Shown here piece after piece: positions 37,116 through 49,530 of a stretch of DNA of 64,000 nt. A program made the position numbers and the translations under genes. Origin of the DNA: Epiperipatus broadwayi (taxonomy: Eukaryota; Onychophora; Udeonychophora; Euonychophora; Peripatidae); the NCBI GenBank assembly GCA_028023455.1, contig JAQFVV010000206.1, positions 490,001-554,000 on the forward strand, read 5' to 3'. The stretch's first letter is position 1, and the number at the start of each line of letters is the position of its first letter. The notes under the pieces were generated by a model. The model was given only the letters and a program-made list of their open reading frames with translations. It did not search any database and was not told the origin of the DNA.

Positions 37116-37635
37116 ATGTTTCTGAATTAAATCTCAATGCAATAATATTAATTTATGTTATGGCTAGAGACATTAATAATAGTTCTGTTGCCATTTAATT
37201 GTGAAATATTAAATATACATATTTAACACGGTACCTACTCGTATATTATGTATTTCCATCATTTGAATCATTGATAACAAAGTTTTAAGAAAGAGAAAAA
37301 ATATCACACTTATCAATTAAAAATATCAATCAGTTTAAAATATTTACTAATAAATGTATTAATTGATTTAAAATTTATTTTTTTCTAGTTTAAATGTTTG
37401 CACACTTCTCTCTAAATATATAAATAAAACATGGTAAAAGATGGTATCATTCCTTTACCAATAAAATTGTGGTCCCATACTATAGTTACAGGGAATTGCA
37501 ATTCTCTATAATAAAAGTTGCATTATAAGATTTTATTTCATAAGATTTTCTTAATTTAAAGCAAGCAAAAGTTGTATTACCACCTACTTTAATTAAGTAT
37601 TGTCAAGTAGTCATTCACCCTATTGTCATGGCATC
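37116..37635. other. AT-rich non-coding DNA
   Basis: No gene or clear repeat seen. Confidence 0.5.
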
Positions 37636-37745
37636 TTCATCAAGCATTGTTAGCCGATAGGTCATCGCTGCTGCCTTGCAAGCAAGTAGTTGGTTGCAGA
37701 TGGTTGTGGGTTCACGTCCCAGCCGATGCTATGACATATGAAAAT
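37636..37745 (+). repeat. tRNA-derived SINE head
   Basis: AGCATTG (37643-37649) pairs with CGATGCT (37724-37730) as a 7-bp acceptor stem. Between them lie GCCGATAGGTCATCGC (A-box region), GCTGCCTTGCAAGCAAG (anticodon arm with loop CTTGCAA) and TGTGGGTTCACGTCCCAGC (T arm and B box). The anticodon-variable region is enlarged. The copy at 57256-57348 shares the same layout and the ATGACA tail, so this is a repeat family rather than a single tRNA gene. Confidence 0.75.
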
Positions 37746-37859
37746 AAAAACTGCTTTTAAATAGAAAAGTTAGTTGTTGTTGTTTTTTTTTTTTTGTAGA
37801 CTGATCTTATTATTACCAAGTTTTCTTATAGACATTTAGATTTAGTTTAGTATTTATTA

Positions 37860-38210
37860 ATTCATAGTGTTATTTTTTATGTAATTAGAAGGAATTTGAA
37901 CTCAGACATTCAAGCTTCCTACAGCTATCCAGTCCATTTATACAATCAACACAGATGACTACATAAGGATAAAAAGGTGAATGATCCCCAATATATGTAT
38001 TTTATGGTGAACCAAAATTTGCCAGTTGTCCTAATCATCATCTCTCACACACATAAAATCAGTAGAATATATGTATTTTATGGTGAACCAAAATTTGCCA
38101 GTTGTCCTAATCATCATCTCTCACACACATAAAATCAGTACTCAGTTTATATTATGATATAAAATCTTCAAACATTGATGGACAGGCTTCAATCTTCTCC
38201 AGACCTGAGC
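37860..38210. repeat. Family C SINE-like repeat with duplicated hammerhead-like region
   Basis: The head on the minus strand contains a B-box-like GAGTTCAAATTCC near 37890. A 76-bp unit (ATATATGTATTTTATGGTGA to ACATAAAATCAGTA) occurs at 37991 and 38067. Each unit aligns to the hammerheads at 60.9-61.1 kb, but the core strands are CUGGCAA and UAAA, so they are decayed. The remainder (CAGTACTCAGTTTATATTAT, GGACAGGCTTCA) matches 45410-45460. Confidence 0.65.
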
Positions 38211-38640
38211 ATATATATATATTGTAATGATCCATGTGATCTGCACTACAGGGCGCCATCTAGGCATTTGAACCTAGAAAAATTTATAAAGTAGGCAGAT
38301 ACGTAAGTCAAAAAAAAATTTTTTTTTTTAAATTTTGATTCCAGTCGTTAGCCCAAGTCACTAGCTCAAGGAGTAGCAGAGATTAAATAATATAATACAA
38401 ATTCTTATCTAAGAATATATAAAAAGGAATAAAATAAGCCACTGCCAGTAATTACATACAGAAATTTATTTATGCACACATATATATATAACATTTTTAT
38501 TTTAATATGTTTACTTTAACATTTAACTTTATTTTTAACTTTTATTTTAGATTTTTAATTTACATTTTAAATTTTATACTATTATTAGTTCGCACAAATG
38601 GATTTAAAAAAAGTTTGTTTTAAAACATGTTGAATATAGA
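38211..38640 (+). repeat. Dispersed repeat, family F (copy 1)
   Basis: GCGCCATCTAGGCATTTGAA, TAGGCAGATACGTAAGT, CACTAGCTCAAGGAGTAGCA, GAGATT, AGCCACTGCCAGTAATTA and CATGTTGAATATA recur in order at 63541-64000. It starts after a short (TA)n tract. About 430 bp, no open frame. It may be an LTR, an untranslated region or a non-autonomous element. Confidence 0.8.
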
Positions 38641-41149
38641 TCGGTTACATAGATTTCATGGTTAAAGACATTTCAAAATAAACATAAACGATCAAAATAT
38701 AAAAGTCATTGATACCATCAATTGCAGAGGGAAATTTATAAGTAACCCATTAGCATTCACATATAAGATGCTTGCATTGACACCAATAACTTAAAAGACA
38801 TCCGAATAAATACATATTAGATACTCACCATAAGGTAACATTATTTATCAAATGTGTATATATTTTGATCAAATATGAATACCCAAAACATAATTAACCG
38901 ATAACCAATCCATGAAAGGGTCTATTAACAACTTAAATTTAATGCATTTTTATTTAGTGTTGAGTATGAATAGACTACATAGATTTCCATTTGAAAGAAA
39001 ATATTCTATCCTTATTTAACCTTAGGCTCAAAAGTTTGCAGTTGAACTAACGCCAATTCATATGATATATCAATGTATTCAATGTAATACAAAATACGGC
39101 AGCACAAAAATTTAAGAGAAGAAATTGCCTCTTATCAGATAGGAATACATACATCTATCTGACAAGAAGAGCAATAAAAAAACTCCATAGAAAGGAACTG
39201 TGGTCTCCAACTTATAATTCCTTCCATAGGCAAATGGGTGAGTGTGGCATATACAAACGATTCTGCCCGTAGCGAATCTTGCATTACATCTACTAACTAC
39301 ACCAATATATCCAATCCATTGACCCAATTTAACTATGAAACAAATAACCTAAGATTACCCTCCCCTAATATAACTTTACAAATCTATACAGCCATTCATG
39401 CCCGACTTAAGTTTAACATTGATATATTTTAATTTATCGGAAAACAGAAATCATAATAAATTTAAAGAACAAAAAAAAAACTAAATGGAAATGATTTTAC
39501 AAAAGAAATACATTAAATAATATTATAACTAATTAATAAATAATGTTGGTCAGATAGGATTTTATTTCTTATAAATTAAAGACTGAGAAAGTTTATATTT
39601 TAAAGTTCTTAGTGTTTCAAAATGTTTTTAAAGTTCTTACAATTTTTTTTCAGCATTCTTCTTCATTCATTGCATGCCATTTGGAATCTACATTAAATCC
39701 CCTGACAATCCTGTTGTCCTCAGTATAAGAAAAGTGATGTTTCATTTTTCCATTTTTATAACAACTGAAGGAATTGAAAGTGCGTCTTTCAATCCCTTCA
39801 CCTCCAACTCTCCAACCTAACACATCTCAGTCCTCTCTTAATAATCATAATAATTTCCAACTTTTCCTTTTATATTAATCTTAAGGATTGACTCAACATT
39901 ATCTCATCGATGATGGTGGTCTTTTCGCTGAGATCCGATTCCATAGGGAAGTCTTTTTATTTGCTAAAAGTTTCTATTGTTTTCCTACCTGACCGATGTT
40001 TATACATTTAAATGCCCAAGGGCTTATTCACTTGGACTAATTAAAATAATCATTTCCATAACATTAATTAACCTGTTTTCCAAATCCAAAGATATATTTA
40101 AAAATAAATTTAAGGATATAATTTTATCTCCAAATCTTTTTAAAATTTAGTTTTAAAATACTTTTTCTTTAATAAAGTTTTATTTAATAATTTTTCTCAT
40201 CTGTGTGATTTATATATATACGAGTTTAAGGTAGAATTTATTTTCAATTTTTCTGTCTTAAAAAAAAAATTTTTAATGCGAACTTTGTATTTTAATGTTT
40301 AATAATTAAAAAAAAAATGTAACATCATCTGTACTCATTACAATATATATTCAATATGAAATACAGTACATATATCAGAGATCATTTATCTTTTTCACAT
40401 GAATGAAAGACAGTTGTAAAAGATAAAGTGGATAGCTATAGGGAGCTTGAAAATCTGAGTTCAATTGCCTTTTATGTATGTTAAGTTCAGTATAGACAAT
40501 ATACTTGTATTTAAATATTATCTTATGAATTCCCAAATTTCATTTATTGCACCATTTTTTTACCTTACTATAAAGTAATTAAATCAATTTTTCCACTAAA
40601 AAAAAAAAAAAACAATTAGTAAAGACATAAATAAAATGGAAAAAAAAAATTAAAAGTTAATATTTCTATTTTTTTTAAAAAAAAATGCTTAACCAGTTCT
40701 ATTACAATTCTTTTAACCCAATTTCTTTTTCTGATCAATAGATTGCAACAGTTTTAGTTATCATAATCATTAACATATTGCCTATTTAAATGTTTGGAGA
40801 TTTTTATTTAAGTGTTTAGAGATAATCTAACTTAAGAAAAATATTATTATTAGATATTATCAGGTTAACATTGGCTTCTTGTAATTATGTGACTGATATT
40901 TTAATTATTTATAAGTACTCATTGCAATATATGTTAAAACTTCATGATTGCTTTCTCTCAAGCAGTTTGAAATGATATTATTACTGTTGAAATGATTGAA
41001 ATGTCATCCTATATTGCACCATCCATTATAAATATTAAAGAGATATTGTGAAAATATAAATAAGAGAAATAAAAAAAAATTAAAGTAGAAATAAGATAAT
41101 AGAAAAAAAAGTACAGACTTTTAATAAATATTATTTAATTCAATAAATG
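38641..41149. other. AT-rich non-coding DNA
   Basis: No gene seen. A family C-like head trace lies near 40430-40490 (GATAGCTATAGGGAGCTTGA, GAGTTCAATTGCC). Confidence 0.45.
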
Positions 41150-41383
41150 ATAATATGTACCAAGCTACAAAGCATATACTAAGAAAAGTTTCTTTACTGC
41201 TTTGAAAATATATATGCTGAATATATCTAAATAATATGCTGAGCATGCTTTTCTCTAACTGGTAATAAATTATCATAACAATGACTATCCAAGAGAATAT
41301 ATAAGTTTTATAGAAGTGAAGTTTTACAGATGTAGTAATTAACCTAAATTTGATAACAAATCAATTTATTTAGATAAATCATT

Positions 41384-41650
41384 TTAGATAGGGCAAACAC
41401 AGGATTCTTTCTTGTTAATGATGTTTATATTATTGTCAATATGCCAGGTTTTTTTTTTGCATTTAGCACGGTATCTCTCAGAGAAGACAATACTGGCAGA
41501 TGTAGGTTCAAGTGTGTAACCTTGCTTGGTTTCATGTTTTAAAAAAATGGATTTAATATCTGTATAAGTTTTCACTCTATTGCATTGGTATTGGTGTTGC
41601 ATAACTCTTGTAAGAAGTTTCACCTTTGATTTCTCAAAGTAAACTGCTAA
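41384..41650 (-). pseudogene. PLE GIY-YIG endonuclease tail (left arm)
   Basis: The minus frame contains TRVMQHQYQCNRVKTYTDIK, SIFLKHETKQGYTLEPTSA, SIVFSERYRAKCKKKTWHID and NINIINKKESCVCP. Spacing of conserved H, N, K and C positions matches the 13 kb copy (TRLAQHRYTFNRAQTNSNT). The N-terminal GIY-YIG block is absent. Confidence 0.75.
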
Positions 41651-41654
41651 TGCA

Positions 41655-41855
41655 GATATTCGATCCATCTTTTTTGAACATGAAACCAAGCAATGTCACA
41701 TATTTGAACCTACATCCACAAATATTAATCTGCTCTGAGAAAAATGATGCCATACACAAAGTTAAGAACACCTGGCATATTGCCAATAATATAAACAATA
41801 TTAACAAGGAAGAATCATGTGTACTCCTGTTTAAAAATGGCTTATCTAAATAAAT
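41655..41855 (+). pseudogene. PLE GIY-YIG endonuclease tail (right arm)
   Basis: The plus frame has QIFDPSFLNMKPSNVTYLN, LHPQILICSEKNDAIHKVKN and TWHIANNINNINKEESCVLL, the inverted counterpart of the left arm. The two arms differ at many residues. Confidence 0.7.
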
Positions 41856-42021
41856 TAATTTGTTATTCAAATATATGTAAAACACCACTTCTGTAATGCT
41901 CATAATGCTCTTGGACTATCATTGTTATGAATATGATTATTAGTTGAAAATATCAAGCATATATATTTTTAAAGCATTAAACAAGCTTTTCTTAGTATAT
42001 GCTTTGTATGTATTATCATTT

Positions 42022-42599
42022 TTTGAATTGCATTGTTTTTTGAGAAAAGTTAAAATCTTTTTTTAATTAAAATATTGTTTAACAGATAAAACTCAGTACA
42101 GATATCAATATAAGTCAAGGAATATAATCAGTAAGTGAAAGATTTATATTTAAATATGGTACCTCAGGTTTTTTAAACATGATTTCACTAGTTAATATCC
42201 TATGTTTTGAAAAATAAATTAAGATGATTAATCCATGAAATAACTATGCAAGTTAACGAGCTTAGTAAACAGGCTATGCAAGTTTCTCCACTATATTTAA
42301 CCAGTGACTCTACTGAAAACACATTTATTAAATTATCTTGAGGCAAATTAAAATGGGCAAAAACAAAAAATTACAAATATCAATTTACACATGAACAAAA
42401 AACCCATATATATTTGCCAAAACTAATAAAAATAAATACATGTCATAAGATATTATATGAAGTTGTAAAACATATGCATTAATTTCTAATATGAATTCAT
42501 TTACCACATACTAGAATATATACATATATAAATATATTTGTCTGTTTTGAAATTAATTACATCTTGATTTAGTCACTAAATTTTCCCATTAACCTATAA
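42022..42599. other. AT-rich non-coding DNA
   Basis: No gene or clear repeat seen. Confidence 0.5.
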
Positions 42600-42705
42600 A
42601 GTTTGGTGTAATCGTTGAGTGGTCGACTAGTGCCAAAATTCATGGATCTTTGTCCAGCTCTGTTACTTCAGGTGTTTGAATGTCTTACGAACACCCGAAC
42701 ACTAA
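42600..42705 (+). repeat. Possible tRNA-derived SINE head
   Basis: GTAATCGTTGAGTGGTCGAC resembles an A box in its D-arm setting, and GGTGTTTGAATGTCTTACGA, closed by GAACACC, resembles a degenerate B box and T arm. The block is less AT-rich than its flanks. No second copy was found in the window. Confidence 0.35.
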
Positions 42706-43344
42706 ACCATTAACATTATTTTTTATTATTTCATCTTGCTATGTGTATTAATGTCTCAAACATTTAGGTTAGCTGTCATTACGTAAACATTTAGTGAGTG
42801 GCCGCTGGCTAATTATTATAGTTGTTATTAGAAATATACTTCCAATCTCTTATTAAGTGGAAGTTTGCTTATTATCGCTACAAATAAAAAAATTCAATAA
42901 TATATCACAATAAGATAGTATTTCATTCCACTGCAATAATGTGCAGTTTCCAATACAGTACTAGTTTTTTGTCAAATAATTCTGGACATCCAAAGAATCT
43001 GTATATGCTTTATAATAAAAACTCTTTTTACTAATGTATATATATAGTTCATTGTATTTTATATAGATTTTTTTTTCTCTTCAAAAAAAAAAGAAGAAGA
43101 AGAAATTGCTTTCTTTTGTAATGAATAAATATGTCTTAACAATATTCAAAGATTTGCAAAGGTTAACTGAGTATAAATTCTATTAATTTTCTCTCAGCTT
43201 TCAATCAATTATTTTATTCAAAAGATTTTTCTCTCTACTTTGTATCTTGACTTTTAAAAATAAAAAGAAGCAAAAAGCATGATGGGGCTATTAGTCTGAA
43301 TAAACAATCTGTGACATTCTTAAAATGCTACACATTTACTCTTC
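42706..43344. other. AT-rich non-coding DNA
   Basis: No gene or clear repeat seen. Confidence 0.5.
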
Positions 43345-43402
43345 AATTAAAGCTTCTATTTCCGGCTATAAATGGGTAGCTTCCTCAGTAAGGAAAATAT
43401 TC
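43345..43402 (-). ncRNA. Hammerhead-like motif
   Basis: The minus strand has CUGAGGA (fits CUGANGA), one A, a GCUA/UAGC hairpin with an 8-nt loop, CG and then GAAA. Both conserved core strands are intact. Helix III and helix I pairing are not convincing, so it may be a decayed end of a PLE-type terminal repeat. Confidence 0.35.
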
Positions 43403-43899
43403 TTGTCATTTTAAAGTGGATCTATTTGTTCATTTAACTTAGAAGGGAAATAATGTAATGGAAGTTCTTATTTTCTAATAATAAAAAAAAAGAAAGAGAA
43501 AGGAGTGCTAACCGTTCTAAATTGCAATGAAATTAAAGAGTTTTAGCAAGACAAGCGAAAAAAAAAAAAGAATTTTAATAGTTTATTATTTTATGCTCCC
43601 ATTTTTCAAAGTAAATTATATATAGAAAAAAAATTCAATGTTTTGCAGTAAAATTTTCTTACGCATTTTTTAAATTATAATAACATAAGGAGTGACTGAA
43701 ACATTATTTTTTTTAAGTTTCTAATTAAAAGCGCATCTCTTCTTTATTAATAACTATTATCAGTCAACTTCAGATTAAAACTATCTCTTAATTTATTCCT
43801 ATATATCCTATGTATAGCTTATTTTCTCCATTACTTTATTCATCCAGCTACATACATTGCTTTTCTAAGTCTCTTAAAATCATTATAATATATTTATTA

Positions 43900-44540
43900 T
43901 CATTAAAGGGAGAAAAACACTTTTCCTCAGGCTATGGATAAACTCTACATTGAACAAATGGGCAAAAATAGATTGAATTCACCTATTCTTGGAGCTCTGG
44001 CTTTTTATAAGCTTACCTTTGCCAACAATGGTGAACATTCAGAGTGAAGTTAATATATCAGTATAAAAATATAGTATGAATAAATAACTTAATAATACAC
44101 TATGCAAAGATCTAGATTAAATCTTTTCTTTAATAATCGTCTTAATAACCAAATAAAAGTTAATAAATGTAAACATGAAATTATCATATTATGTAATTGA
44201 TAGGAGAAAATCACTCTTCTTAAGCTGGGGATAAATATAACTCTGTAAATTTACATTTATTAATTTCTATTCAATTATTAAAACGTGATCATTTATTAAA
44301 GAAAAGCTTCTACATCCATCCTTGTATAATTAATTATTAATTTATAATTATCATTACTATATTTTATCTAAATATCTTAAATTTTCTCTAAATTTTCATC
44401 AATGGTAGTACATGTAAGCTTATAGACATCAAAAGATCCAAGAATACATGAATTTATTTTATTCTTGATTCTTTATTTAATATACATAGTGCTATTTATC
44501 CATAGCCTCAGGAAGAATGGTTTGATCATATTGATAGCAT
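43900..44540. repeat. Three diverged copies of a short repeat
   Basis: AAAGGGAGAAAAACACTTTTC with CTCAGGCTATGGATAAACTC (43905) recurs as GATAGGAGAAAATCACTCTT with CTTAAGCTGGGGATAAAT (44203), and inverted as ATTTATCCATAGCCTCAGGA (44497). Function unknown. Confidence 0.5.
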
Positions 44541-45164
44541 ATTCATTAGGCTCTGCTAATTTTATGTTAATATATATTAACAACATATAATATTTAGACT
44601 TTTAATAATTATACTAAAGGATGACAATTTTTCAATAGAGTAAATATTTTTATAATTTTGTAAATTGCATATTAGGAAAAATTCATTTATTTAGTTATTT
44701 ATTTATTCATTTTTTTATAAAATATAAAAAAGGTTATAAATATAAACTATTTCTGATTATGGTCTCTTCCTTACTTCTTCATAAATCTAAAATAATATAA
44801 AAGAAATAGACAATTTTATCAGACTAGTTATCTTTTACTAAATAAAAAGATTCAGTCATTTATCAAATATTATTGGTTAGTTAGCAATGTTAGCCATAGA
44901 CAAAATGATGCCAATTGTAGTTCAAGCATCAATCCCAAACCTTTTTATGGATTTATCTCTTTAATATTTTATCAGAAGTAAAATAATTATTAGAAAAATG
45001 TTAATATTAATAAATTTTTAATTTTACACTTTGCTAATACAAATAAATAAAAAGGTTTTCAAAAACTCTTAACTCCATTAAAAATACTATATTTAACTTT
45101 TCATGCAGCTATTGAATATACAATTTTCTCAATAACATAATAATGCACTATAAATATAGGCAAT
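44541..45164. other. AT-rich non-coding DNA
   Basis: No gene or clear repeat seen. Confidence 0.5.
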
Positions 45165-45312
45165 TTGAACACAGACTTTCAAACATGCTTCAACTAGCCA
45201 TGCTATCTCATATAATACACATGATCACACAAATGTAGAAAAGATAAATAATCATCAATATGCATATTTTCTATTGAACTAGCACTCTTTAGTTGGTCCA
45301 AATTATCATCTC

Positions 45313-45409
<97 letters not shown>

Positions 45410-45500
45410 CAGTGCTCAGTTTATATTAATATAGCAAATCATCATACTTTAATGGACAGGTTTCAGTCTACTCCATCCTCCAACTCTCCAGCCATCCATA
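45165..45500. repeat. Family C SINE-like repeat split by a long (AT)n tract
   Basis: The head (ACACAGACTTTCAAACATGC), AAAGATAAATAATCATCAAT, TTAGTTGGTCCAAATTATCATC and, after a 93-bp AT tract (45316-45408), CAGTGCTCAGTTTATATT and GGACAGGTTTCAGTCT keep the order seen at 37.9-38.2 kb. The hammerhead portion (45249-45308, minus) has CUAAAGA and no intact GAAA placement, so it is decayed, but AUAAU/GAUUAU of helix I persists. Confidence 0.65.
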
Positions 45501-48361
45501 TCATTTAAGCTCTAGGCATATAAAGAATGTCTGTATTCCAAATATTTGATGCATTATAAAAAAAAATTAAATGATTCAAAAAGCTAATCTATCATAAAAA
45601 ACAATAAACTTACTAAAATATAATAATAGAAATTTAAAAAATGAAGGAAGTTTAATACTTTAAAACTAATTAATTTTAAATTTCTTTACAAATTGTATAT
45701 TTTGATATTAAAATTAGAGCATTTTTAGTTTTTTACAATTAATTTACATTTAATTATGAAAAGAATAATATATAAAAGTATTGATTAGCCATTATTAATA
45801 ACATTTTATTTTATATAAAGGTGTAACTCTTTCAAATACCCAATAGAATCCATGAACTAGATAAAAAAAAATATTTAAAGAGTTTTATTTCTTAATAAAA
45901 TAAATATTATTTTTATATAATTTGTTATTAAATACTTATTTTAATAATAAAATTGATAAAGAAAAATAAAGTAATATCTGAATTTGATTGATTTATACAC
46001 GTGCATATATTTGATTATTAAATTTGTTAGTGCAATTTTAAATTGTATTGTAATTGTAATACTATTACAATGAGCACTGAGAAACTACTGGGTAGTGAAG
46101 TACTTGTGTAATAGGCAAATGCAGTCAGTCATTGATGCAAAGTGATAACAAAGGATACATTTTATTCCAACCAAACTACCTTTAATTAAATAAATATTTT
46201 TTTATGTTTGGAATGACTTAATTTGAATTTAGCCAAATAATAACACTATGAAGTGAATCTCACTGTATCTCATAAAACTCATATAAATACACTATAATGT
46301 AGGTGCTTGCTCAATGTATATTACAAATGTCATTTGGGAATCATAAGTAAATAAATACTTTTACACTTGATTACATCTCCATTTAATCTTTGTAAATAAA
46401 CAGTATCTAAATACAATATATCTCAAGGTTCAAAATATGCCTGTATGCATGACAAAATACATGTTTATTAAATAAGTATCTTAATTAAATATGAAAAAAT
46501 ACAAAGTCAAGTTAATTGAATAAAAATTTTAATTAATTTTATTTACAGTTATATATATATATATATATTGAACCGGATTGATATCCAATTCAATGGTTTT
46601 ATTACAAAAATTTGAAAAAAAGGGAAAAACAACTTAATTTTCATTAAATGTCTAATGTTAACATTTTTATTATTATTTAAAACACATGCACATTTATATT
46701 TAAATAGGTCATTTTAATTTTTTGTTTATAGAATTGATTTATTTTAAAATAATTTACATTCACTTGTTTTTAATCAATTTGATTAAAAATAGGTAAACTT
46801 GCTAATTACATTTCTGTTGCTTTTATTTTAATCATTTTAAAGTTAATTCTAAAAGTGGATATTTAATTTTGTGTTGTTATTTTAGTTAAAATAATCCCTG
46901 GTTGGAATTCTTAAATTGGATTGAGTGGAATATTAATATTTGCCCTGCCTATGGTATAGAATTTGAAAATAAGAAATGTTTTTCATGAGAAATGTAGCAA
47001 GGTAAATATAGCCCACCAAAAAAAAAGGAGGGTTTCTATTTTTTATAGACTAAGAGGGTTCTAAAAAGTGCTTGGTTCAGCTTCTGATTTCTAAGAGGCA
47101 TTCTGATTAATCTGTGGAACTTTACATTAATTGCAATTTGAACATTTAAGAGATTTTTGAAATTTGCCTTCATGATGTCAACAAATGCTGCTACATGTAT
47201 TGGAAGCAATAAGATGCATTGCTAATTTTAAAAAAATGAGCCTCAGGCTCTAAGCTGTTCTTTAATGATGCCATAAAACTCTAACCTAAGCCAGATTCCC
47301 AATTTGCCTAGACACTTGCCACCATCATAAAGAGAAGATGTCTAAAATAAGAACTATTATTAAAAGTGTGCACTCATCAGAAAATTACTAAAACTCTACT
47401 TTACCGTAAGGTGAACATTTTCTATTCTAGCCAGAGTAAATAAATTGCTTTTAATTAAATCTCCACTCAATTTAATAATAAGTATATTATAAAGTTGTAT
47501 TAATTAATTTAATTATTTATTTTCTGTGTTTACTCTTTCTAGTATTTAAAGTGTGTCTTGGAATCTTAGTTTTAAGATTCCAACTTGTTTTCAATTTTCA
47601 TTTATCAGAGGGTGCATTGGGAGATTGTATCTTATATGTTTAATATACGCTTAATTATTTCTTTAACTATCGCAAAATGTTTGGCAGTTTTCATAATTTT
47701 TATTTACTTACCAGCCCTTAGTTGTTGTTGTAAAATAATGAATTTTTAAACATGTTTGTTTTGCACTTTTTGAAAGCAACAAAATATTTTTGCTGGCTAT
47801 TTATCAGCTTCTTTCTTCTGGTTTTCTGAAAATAGTGATTTCTTTCTAGATTATGTAAGATCGTGATCAAATATCTTGTATGTGAGATCAACCATGTTTG
47901 CTTTAAAAGTAGTATTATGTGCAGCAGTTTTGCCATGTTATAACAACAGTAGTTAGAATTCTACTGATCGATCATCCACACTGGTTTCATTGACTTCCTA
48001 CAGGACCATAACTATTTTCATATCACTGAATCAGGAAACTTGAGTTGCTTTTTTTTTTGTAATTTTAGAGATTTCCAGTGATAAGATTTTTTCTCATCCA
48101 TCTCTTTTATTTTAGGTGAGAGAGTTTTGCTACCAGAGTGTTTAATGTTTTCATGTTTGCCGTACTCATGTGAACTCTCTGATAAATATGCGTATGCTAA
48201 TATGTCACTTTTGTATTCATGGCTAGATTTCTTTACTCTATTGTCCAACTTTTAATAAAATTATGAAATTGTTTACATTTATTTGGCTGATGTTTGTCTT
48301 GGTATGTTTATTTCTCAATTGTTTAAACAATACATAAGATCTCTTGTTTCTCCCTGAGTTT
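45501..48361. other. AT-rich non-coding DNA
   Basis: No supported gene. Two lysine-rich minus frames (48248-48018 and 47936-47718) lie close together, but I recognise nothing in them. Confidence 0.45.
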
Positions 48362-48481
48362 AGTTCGGCGCATTTTGGTTTGCATATCCTGTCCACCCTT
48401 AAAATAAATGTCTAGTTCCAATTTTTGGACTAGTGGTGCTCTTGTGGTCAGTATATGTGAATTTAGAAAGCTTTCATCTGT

Positions 48482-48516
<35 letters not shown>

Positions 48517-48520
48517 ATAT

Positions 48521-48567
<47 letters not shown>
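48362..48567. repeat. Dispersed repeat, family E (copy 2), with (AT)n tail
   Basis: TTCGGCGCATT, GCATATCCTGTCCACCCTTA, AAATAAATGTCTAGTTCCAA, GGACTAGTGGTGCTC and GAAAGCTTTCATCTG match 32138-32250 in order. The tail is an 80-bp AT tract interrupted by TTGTATATTGTA. Confidence 0.8.
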
Positions 48568-48714
48568 CTTATTTACAATTAATAAATTGGTTTAATTTGA
48601 TAAAATTTCTCCAGCTTCCATTTTCCAAAGAAAGTATATTATTAATAAAGTATTCAACAATATATGGTCAACATAAATATAAATTTGTCTTATAAACCTA
48701 ATAAATAAGAGGTA

Positions 48715-49530
48715 CTTTATCTGACCATGTAATGCATCTGCCTGATGGTGCTATTGTTTGCAAAAGCATAGAAATATGCCATTTATATGGCCCAACTTAC
48801 AACCTCTAGAACAGTTCTGTTCATATTAGCTATTATTAGGCATCCATGCTGTGCTTTGCATTACTATGTAAATAGCATGCACCTCATATATCATTACCAT
48901 AGGATGTGAGGGTGTATGGAATTCAACAGGCCATAAATGTTTTTATATGCATTGGAATTAAGTATGTTGCACATTCCCTGACATCCTATTACATATTAAT
49001 AATTACGAGCTCATTGCCCTGGTTTCCTTAACATCTTTGAATGTGAAAATAATTGCACAAGTGTACATCATTGAAGCATTTCACATAAGTCACATGAAAA
49101 GGCACATTTTCAGGATAACAGCTGTGAGAGTAATACAATGTCTGGCATTGTCCATCATTTTGGAAATCATAATATAGGTCTGCTCAGACTAGAGTATGTA
49201 TTGGATGATCCTTTGGCCCAGCAAAACCATCGGAGCCCCACCTCCACCCATTCCTACTCATTGACTTTTCTAATTGTCAGTTAAAAATGAGACACATTTT
49301 CAAACCGTTGTTTTATATATATATATATATATATTAAAAATGAAAATTGAGTTAAATACCATTGTAAATGTTGTAAACATAATTTCCCATTGTAATTTTT
49401 TTTTTAAATAATTTGAAAAATTGGAGGAGAGTAGTAAGCATTATCAGCCCAGTAACATTAAATTTGATTATTTTTGCAAGCAACATCAGCATCAGGTAGA
49501 TGCATTACATGGTTGAAAATAGAACCAAAT
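48715..49530. repeat. Element of about 0.8 kb with inverted ends
   Basis: GACCATGTAATGCATCTGCC and TGATGGTGCTATTG with TTTGCAAAA (48722-48766) are mirrored by TTTTGCAAGCAACATCAGCA with TCAGGTAGATGCATTACATG (49474-49518). The interior is clearly less AT-rich than the flanks but has no open frame. The ends read CUGAUGNUG...UUGC(A)AAA, which may be a decayed hammerhead. Confidence 0.55.

Larger units (their letters stand above)
41150..42021. mobile_element. Snap-back PLE relic
   Basis: The outer sequence ACAAAGCATATACTAAGAAA (41168) through ATATATGCT is mirrored by AGCATATATATTTTTAAAGC through TTTCTTAGTATATGCTTTGT (41958-42008). Inside, a minus-sense and a plus-sense endonuclease tail meet head to head near 41640-41670. 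The arms are more diverged than at 13 kb, so this event is older. Confidence 0.75.

Noticed and set aside
39112-39432. Overlapping small frames on both strands near 39.2 kb
   Set aside because: Nothing recognisable, and no repeat partner or coding feature seen.
45293-45508. Frame with alternating I and Y residues
   Set aside because: Translation of an (AT)n tract inserted in a family C repeat; similar frames at 36779-37009 and 48408-48695 were rejected for the same reason.
47718-48248. Two neighbouring lysine-rich minus frames (76 and 72 residues)
   Set aside because: No recognisable motif, AT-driven composition, and a stop-containing link between them. I could not support a gene.
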